6,106 nt of DNA. Origin: Dehalococcoidia bacterium. GTDB taxonomy: Bacteria > Chloroflexota > Dehalococcoidia > UBA1151 > UBA1328. Positions within the stretch are counted from its first letter, which is position 1. Each line of letters opens with the position of its first letter. The notes beneath the pieces are model-generated. The model saw only the letters and a program-made list of their open reading frames with translations, was not told where the DNA came from and made no database searches. A program made the translations under genes and the position numbers. Shown here in pieces: positions 1 to 6,106 of this stretch. The stretch covers positions 1 to 6,106 of the forward strand of contig JASLNQ010000140.1 of assembly GCA_030745955.1 (NCBI GenBank), written 5' to 3'.

Positions 1-1715
1 AACCGGATGTTGCCAAACTGCCACGTCCGGTGCGTGTCGGTGTTTACTGCAAATTTTACACCCAGCTCGACTGCCCGCCGCACGTGGTCGGCCTTCAAAT
101 CGAGTCGGTCAGGCGAGGAATTGATCTCCATCACGGTACCCGTCCGGACCGCCGCTTCGAGCACCGCAGTTATGTCCATCATCACGGGCGCCCGGCGTTC
201 CATCAGGCGCGCTGTGAGATGGCAGATCACGTCGACATGTGGGCTTTCCATGGCGGCGATAACCCGGGCCGTCATGGTTGCCGCGTCCTGGTCCATGCCT
301 GAATGGATCGAAGCGATGACGATGTCGAGGTCTTCCAGCAGCTCATCGTCGTAGTCGAGCGTGCCGTCGGGCTTGATGTCCAATTCCGTACCGGTCAGCA
401 GCCTGACACCTTTGGCTTTTCCGGAGCCCTGCCCTGATCCCGGCCCTGACTGGGTAGCGTCCATTGCCCGCACCGCCTCGTTGTGCTCGATCAGCCGGTC
501 GGGCTTGAGGCCGTTTGCGACCGTTGCGCTCGGGGAGTGATCGGTAATGGCCAGGTACTCGAGGCCGCGTTGTTGGGCAGCAGCGACCATTTCTGCCATG
601 GGAAAGCGGCCATCCGACCAGTCGGTGTGTGAATGGAGGTCACCCCGAATGTTTTCAGGCCTGAGGATGCCGGCCATGGCATCCATGTGCTCGCACGTGA
701 GAGCGCTGACATTAGTGGCCCGTGCGATCTCGCCGGTGTCTTCACGCATTTCAGGCGGGATAAAGTCGAGACCGAGACGACCGTAAACACCCCATTCGCT
801 CGTGGCTTCAACCGGCGCGCCGGAATTCGCGTCGAACAGTCCCTCACCGGTAAGCCGGAACCCGGCCTTTCGCGCGAGTTTTTCAAGCCGGGTCCCGTGG
901 GCGACCGAGCCGGTTGCATAAACCAGTGCACCGGCGAACGCCTCGGGTGAAACGCACTTGATCGAAAACTCCAGGCCGTTTTGATCGGCGAACCTGGCAC
1001 TCGTCCCGTCACTGCTCAGGACGACATCTGCGTTGCTCAGTCTGGTAAACGCAGCGACGATGAGCGGGGTGTTCATGGCAGCATATCCGCCGACGGCGCG
1101 CACGGCGCACACCAGGTTGATATCGCCAACCAGTTCGGCCCCGCGCCGAACACTTCCCGCCACTTCGATCCGCTCGATGCCCGGTCGGCTCTCCGTTAGC
1201 TCAGCGACCACGCCCGCGGCCGCGTCTACCGCCCTGCCGAGGCCGATCCTGCTGCCCTGCTCGATCCGCATATTCACGTGCCGCAGGACCGACTGCGAGA
1301 CCCTTATGCTGATCCCGGACACCGACAGGATCTCGCCGGAATCGATCGATGCGGCCAGTTGTTCGAATGAACCGATGCCCAGGTCGCGCGCCGCACTCAT
1401 CGCTATTTTCGGGCCGATCCCCGGGATCTGTGTGAGTTCCAGCACGCCTTCCGGAACCTCTTCCTGGAGCCGTTCCAGCAGCCCCAGGCGTCCCGTCCTG
1501 ACCAGTTCCTGTGTCTTTGCGACGATCGCCTTGCCAAACCCGGGAATCTCGCGCATCCGCCTGGTGTCGTCCACGATGTCACGGACCGGGAACGGCAGGC
1601 TCCTGATGGCTTCGGAGGCGTTCGAGTGAGCACGGACTTTGAACACGTTTTCGCCCTTCGCCTGCATTAACACGGCGACATCGGCGAACACTCTGGAAAT
1701 AGCGTTGTTGTCCAT
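1..1715 (-). CDS. polX: PolX-family protein: degenerate DNA polymerase X domain plus intact PHP nuclease domain (3' end cut by window)
   Basis: Open reading frame of 571 codons from ATG 1715 to the left edge, with no stop; family length (about 570-590 residues) suggests only a short C-terminal piece is missing. Order: N-terminal 8-kDa-like region with helix-hairpin-helix motifs (PGFGKA at 58-63, PGIGPKIA at 98-105), Pol X palm with the triphosphate-binding GSVRR (187-191), thumb-like TGSVAH, then a C-terminal PHP domain. PHP metal ligands are all present: H361/H363 (DLHSHTD), D392/H393 (ITDHS), E444, H471 (SIHSG), H499 (CHLTARL), D560/H562 (NTDTH). The palm is degenerate: GDIN at 197-200 replaces GDID, and S251 sits where the third catalytic Asp (VDLRVV-like) should be. 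A Gly/Ser/Gln-rich stretch (about 421-435) interrupts the PHP domain. The start matches the family N-terminus; no Shine-Dalgarno is evident. In bacteria PolX acts in base-excision and gap repair; here I infer a nuclease or phosphatase function without polymerisation. Confidence 0.92.
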   Translation of the reverse strand, partial: MDNNAISRVFADVAVLMQAKGENVFKVRAHSNASEAIRSLPFPVRDIVDDTRRMREIPGFGKAIVAKTQELVRTGRLGLLERLQEEVPEGVLELTQIPGIGPKIAMSAARDLGIGSFEQLAASIDSGEILSVSGISIRVSQSVLRHVNMRIEQGSRIGLGRAVDAAAGVVAELTESRPGIERIEVAGSVRRGAELVGDINLVCAVRAVGGYAAMNTPLIVAAFTRLSNADVVLSSDGTSARFADQNGLEFSIKCVSPEAFAGALVYATGSVAHGTRLEKLARKAGFRLTGEGLFDANSGAPVEATSEWGVYGRLGLDFIPPEMREDTGEIARATNVSALTCEHMDAMAGILRPENIRGDLHSHTDWSDGRFPMAEMVAAAQQRGLEYLAITDHSPSATVANGLKPDRLIEHNEAVRAMDATQSGPGSGQGSGKAKGVRLLTGTELDIKPDGTLDYDDELLEDLDIVIASIHSGMDQDAATMTARVIAAMESPHVDVICHLTARLMERRAPVMMDITAVLEAAVRTGTVMEINSSPDRLDLKADHVRRAVELGVKFAVNTDTHRTWQFGNIR

Positions 1716-1729
1716 CGACAACAGGTTAC

Positions 1730-1745
1730 CGCGCGTGGGGGCGCG
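1730..1745 (-). promoter_or_regulatory. GC-only hairpin just upstream of polX start
   Basis: CGCGC at 1730-1734 pairs with GCGCG at 1741-1745 around a six-base loop. It ends about 15 nt before the polX ATG, in a leader without a recognisable ribosome binding site, so it could affect translation initiation. Five GC pairs arise easily by chance in GC-rich DNA, so function is only a suggestion. Confidence 0.25.
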
Positions 1746-1786
1746 TGCAGTGTCGGTGAGAGCTGTGTTGTCAGGTGAATCCGCCG

Positions 1787-1830
1787 AGGTCCCTCCACTT
1801 CGCTTCGCTTCGGTCGGGAAATGGGGACTT
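1787..1830. repeat. Imperfect inverted repeat with (CTTCG)3 core, possible interspersed intergenic element
   Basis: GTCCC (1789-1793) and GGGAC (1824-1828) form the outer arms, and an inner TCCC/GGGA pairing is also possible. The centre holds three tandem CTTCG units at 1798-1812. The layout TCCCTC, CTTCG units, then CGGGA resembles short palindromic elements I have often seen between genes in environmental bacterial genomes, including Chloroflexota. This is pattern memory, not a database match. No other copy is visible in this window. Confidence 0.45.
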
Positions 1831-1900
1831 TGCCCGTGGGCCTGCGGGCCGGTGTCCATTATTGACAGGCTCAAGTCGATTTCCCGAGCGCAGTCATCGG

Positions 1901-1919
1901 AGCCGGGGAAACCGGGGCT
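1901..1919 (-). terminator. Weak hairpin downstream of secA, no U-tract
   Basis: On the minus strand, 12 nt after the secA stop codon, AGCC-GG pairs with CC-GGCT (six pairs with a two-base bulge and a short T-containing loop). No run of T follows, so it is not a canonical intrinsic terminator. It could slow or protect the 3' end of the secA message, or be chance. Confidence 0.2.
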
Positions 1920-1930
1920 GGGTGCCCGGC

Positions 1931-4684
<2,754 letters not shown>

Positions 4685-4718
4685 ATGGGGCTACAGGCCC
4701 ACCACTGCGCATCTCAGG

Positions 4719-4730
4719 TCCGTGCACGGA
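4719..4730. promoter_or_regulatory. 12-bp perfect palindrome in the prs-secA spacer
   Basis: TCCGTGCACGGA reads the same on both strands. It begins 6 bp past the prs stop codon and lies about 35 bp before the secA start. It could be a dimeric-protein binding site or a small mRNA hairpin between two co-transcribed genes. It has no U-tract, so it is not a terminator. About one such palindrome is expected by chance in a window this long, so the position is the only point in favour. Confidence 0.25.
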
Positions 4731-4736
4731 GCAGGT

Positions 4737-5705
4737 TCATTCAGTGTGCAATGGGTTGAACAGTTCTCCGACCGAACGGCCTTCGTGGATTCGCCTGATC
4801 GCTTCTCCAAGAAGCGGTGCGATAGAAATTACCTTTAGCTTCGAGTTTACTTTGTCCTCGGACAAAGGGACTGTGTCGGTTATTACGATTTCTTTGATAT
4901 ACGGTCTTTCGGCCAGCCGCGCCGCCGCGTCGCCGGGTAGCACGCCGTGGGTTGCCACTGCGTAGACGTCGGTCGCCCCCGCCTCGACGATAGCTTCGGC
5001 CGCAGCGATCATCGTCCCGCCAGTGCCGATCTCATCGTCAAACAGGATGGTCGGTCGATTGTCTACATTGCCTATTACGTTCAAACTCTCGACGCGGTCT
5101 TCGTTGCCGAGACGACGCTTTTCGACGATAGCCAGCGGGGCGCTGATCCAGTTTGCGAAGTCACGGGCCTTTTTCGTAATCCCAATATCGGTGGCGACGA
5201 CCACGGGGTCTGGAAGCTCACGGTCCATGAAGTAGTCGACCAGTCGCGGCATCGCAGTGAGCTCGTCGACCGGGACCTGGAAAAAGCCCTGCACCTGACC
5301 GGCGTGCAGGTCGATCATTACGACGCGGTCGGCACCGGCCGTTTCAAGGAGGTCGGCAACCAGGCGGCCGGTTATGGGGACCCTGGGCTGGTCTTTCTTG
5401 TCGGTGCGGGCATAGGAGTAAAACGGGACGACTGCGGTGATGCGACCTGCTGAGGCGCGCTTCGCAGCGTCGATCATGATCAGCATTTCCATGATGTAGT
5501 CGTTTACCGGTTCAACGGTCGACTGCAGAATGAAAACGTCTTTCTGACGGATGTTTTCGAGGATGCGGACAAAAGTGTTGTCGTTGCTGAACTTGAACAC
5601 CTCGATCTGCCCGATGTCCTGCTCGAGGTAATCGCAGATATCCTGCACCAGCTGCGGATGCGAGTTTCCAGCAAAAATGACCGGTTTTCCGTTGGTGCCG
5701 AGCAT
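4737..5705 (-). CDS. prs: Ribose-phosphate pyrophosphokinase (PRPP synthetase)
   Basis: The enzyme transfers pyrophosphate from ATP to ribose 5-phosphate, giving PRPP for purine, pyrimidine, NAD, histidine and tryptophan synthesis in the cytoplasm. The 322 residues match the usual 310-330. Motifs: FSNDNT (39-44, where FSDGE is typical), ATP-site loop YARTDKKDQPR (98-108), signature DLHAGQVQGFF (132-142), ATDIGITKKA (171-180), catalytic flexible loop EKRRLG (195-200), and PRPP/ribose-phosphate loop DDEIGTGGT (223-231), in which Gly replaces the Asp of the common DDxIDTxGT. These replacements look like a subfamily signature, not decay, because the remaining frame is fully conserved. The ATG at 5705 is supported by AAGGGG five bases upstream and by correct alignment of the N-terminal beta strand (KPVIFAGNSHPQL). 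It is the first gene of a probable prs-secA transcription unit. Confidence 0.97.
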   Translation of the reverse strand: MLGTNGKPVIFAGNSHPQLVQDICDYLEQDIGQIEVFKFSNDNTFVRILENIRQKDVFILQSTVEPVNDYIMEMLIMIDAAKRASAGRITAVVPFYSYARTDKKDQPRVPITGRLVADLLETAGADRVVMIDLHAGQVQGFFQVPVDELTAMPRLVDYFMDRELPDPVVVATDIGITKKARDFANWISAPLAIVEKRRLGNEDRVESLNVIGNVDNRPTILFDDEIGTGGTMIAAAEAIVEAGATDVYAVATHGVLPGDAAARLAERPYIKEIVITDTVPLSEDKVNSKLKVISIAPLLGEAIRRIHEGRSVGELFNPLHTE

Positions 5706-5710
5706 CGGTT

Positions 5711-5716
5711 CCCCTT
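5711..5716 (-). promoter_or_regulatory. Ribosome binding site of prs
   Basis: AAGGGG on the minus strand lies five bases before the prs ATG at 5705. It is the only convincing Shine-Dalgarno sequence among the three main genes and fixes the prs start. Confidence 0.7.
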
Positions 5717-5775
5717 GAACTCCGGATGTCTTTTCGGGCGTAGCGTGTCCGTGCTTTCCGGTTGATTACGCGAGG

Positions 5776-5785
5776 ATAACGTTAT
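5776..5785. promoter_or_regulatory. 10-bp palindrome upstream of prs
   Basis: ATAACGTTAT is a perfect palindrome 71 bp before the prs start codon, in a locally A/T-rich patch. It could be an operator or overlap the prs promoter. Palindromes of this length are expected several times by chance in 6 kb, so support is weak. Confidence 0.2.
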
Positions 5786-5973
5786 TGATCCGGTTGCGGC
5801 AGACATTTTGGGAGAAATTTTGGTTCCCATTGGCATGCCGGACCGCCCCCGGTGTCCGCGGAACGGATGTGAGCGTGTGTCCAGGCTGCCGGATCGCCAG
5901 AGCGGACTTACCGGGATAGCCAGTGTGCAGGCGAGATCGTTCGGGGGAGGAGTACGAGAGTCGGAGGTGCCGG

Positions 5974-6019
5974 GGTGGTTGCGGGTGAGAGTAGTGGGAT
6001 CGCAGCACCCGCGACCATC
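5974..6019 (+). repeat. 14-bp inverted repeat (stem-loop) upstream of prs
   Basis: The arm 5974-5987 (GGTGGTTGCGGGTG) pairs with 6006-6019 (CACCCGCGACCATC) around an 18-base loop. There are twelve Watson-Crick pairs and two G-T pairs. The two non-Watson-Crick positions would be G-U wobbles in plus-strand RNA but A-C mismatches in minus-strand RNA, so a fold is better supported for rightward transcription. No T-run follows on either side, so it is not a standard terminator. It may be a leader structure, a protein site or the remnant of a repeat. Confidence 0.45.
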
Positions 6020-6106
6020 GTCTCGAATCACGCTGGTATCGTTCGGCGGATTGTTAAGGCACGTTCACGGCTCGGTCAATCGAACCCGACCTGGCGTGCT
6101 GGAACC
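5975..6106 (+). CDS. Possible divergent gene, 5' end only (hypothetical, runs off right edge)
   Basis: A plus-strand frame starts at GTG 5975 and stays open for 44 codons to the window edge. A textbook GGAGG (5963-5967) lies seven bases upstream. The frame is open back to a stop at 5870-5872. The visible product begins MVAGESSGIAAPATIVSNHA and later has a basic stretch (IVRRIVKARSRLG). I recognise no family and see no signal peptide. Third-position GC is mixed, not clearly gene-like. The start coincides with the left arm of a strong inverted repeat, which could instead explain the local base pattern. If real, the gene would be divergent from prs and share its upstream region. Confidence 0.2.
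   Translation, partial: MVAGESSGIAAPATIVSNHAGIVRRIVKARSRLGQSNPTWRAGT

Larger units (their letters stand above)
1716..1930. other. secA-polX intergenic spacer
   Basis: This 215-bp stretch between the secA stop and the polX start holds no reading frame I would call. It contains an imperfect inverted repeat with three CTTCG units (1787-1830), a second stretch GAGCGCAGTC near 1886-1895 that recalls a common environmental intergenic repeat, a weak hairpin after secA (1901-1919) and a GC-only hairpin before polX (1730-1745). On the minus strand AATAAT (1858-1863) resembles a -10 box but has no matching -35 box, so I do not call a promoter. The spacer is long enough for polX to have its own promoter, but read-through from secA is equally possible. 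Confidence 0.7.
5706..6106. other. Region upstream of prs with no convincing gene
   Basis: All three minus-strand frames entering from the right edge stop quickly (stops at 6076-6078, 6065-6067 and 6054-6056), so a same-strand upstream gene could contribute only a few codons here. Minus-strand open frames inside the region give low-complexity Arg/Ser/Pro-rich products typical of shadows. Two plus-strand frames stay open to the right edge, one after a stop at 5763-5765 and one after a stop at 5870-5872; neither product is recognisable. The prs promoter probably lies here. An A/T-rich patch at about 5804-5824 is a plausible part of it, but I see no good -35/-10 pair. No tRNA cloverleaf was found. 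Confidence 0.6.

Noticed and set aside
1033..1629. Plus-strand open frame antisense to polX
   Set aside because: Ser/Ala/Arg-rich shadow of the PolX coding strand, which has clear homology.
1855..1900. TTGACA on the plus strand and AATAAT on the minus strand in the secA-polX spacer, as promoter boxes
   Set aside because: Neither has a matching partner box at 16-18 bp spacing, and the plus-strand one would face into no gene.
5504..6031. Minus-strand open frame overlapping the 5' part of prs
   Set aside because: It overlaps about 200 bp of prs in another frame on the same strand, and the Ser/Arg/Thr/Pro-rich product looks non-coding.
6040..6106. GGTTCGATT on the minus strand, resembling a tRNA T-loop
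   Set aside because: The flanking bases do not form a 5-bp T-stem, and no acceptor stem or CCA is present.

Overview
The window carries three consecutive housekeeping-type genes, all on the minus strand and read from right to left: prs (ribose-phosphate pyrophosphokinase, 4737-5705), secA (preprotein translocase ATPase, 1931-4684) and a polX-like gene (1-1715, which runs off the left edge). The DNA is moderately GC-rich. A long lineage-type insertion in SecA near the first nucleotide-binding domain and the PRS sub-type (FSNDNT and DDEIGTGGT motifs) recall Chloroflexota, perhaps Dehalococcoidia or SAR202-like bacteria. This placement comes from remembered family features and is moderately uncertain.

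Region by region: 5706-6106 has no convincing gene. It holds the prs leader with a good ribosome binding site, a 10-bp palindrome and a strong 14-bp inverted repeat. A weak candidate for a divergent gene starts at GTG 5975 and leaves the right edge. The prs-secA spacer is only 52 bp and contains a 12-bp perfect palindrome, so the two genes are probably co-transcribed. The secA-polX spacer is 215 bp. It holds a (CTTCG)3-containing imperfect inverted repeat that resembles intergenic repeats common in environmental bacterial genomes, a second possible repeat remnant, a possible post-secA hairpin and a GC-only hairpin just before the polX start.

The genes serve separate core tasks: PRPP synthesis for nucleotide and amino acid biosynthesis, protein export through SecYEG, and DNA repair. 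The most notable observation is that the PolX-like protein has lost two of the three catalytic carboxylates of the polymerase palm (GDIN instead of GDID, and Ser instead of the third Asp), while every metal-ligand motif of its PHP nuclease domain is intact. It is best read as a DNA-binding PHP phosphoesterase or exonuclease with a non-polymerising Pol X scaffold. SecA is also unusual in ending with a basic tail where many homologues carry the zinc-binding CxCxSG motif. I found no CRISPR array, mobile element, tRNA, rRNA or defence system.
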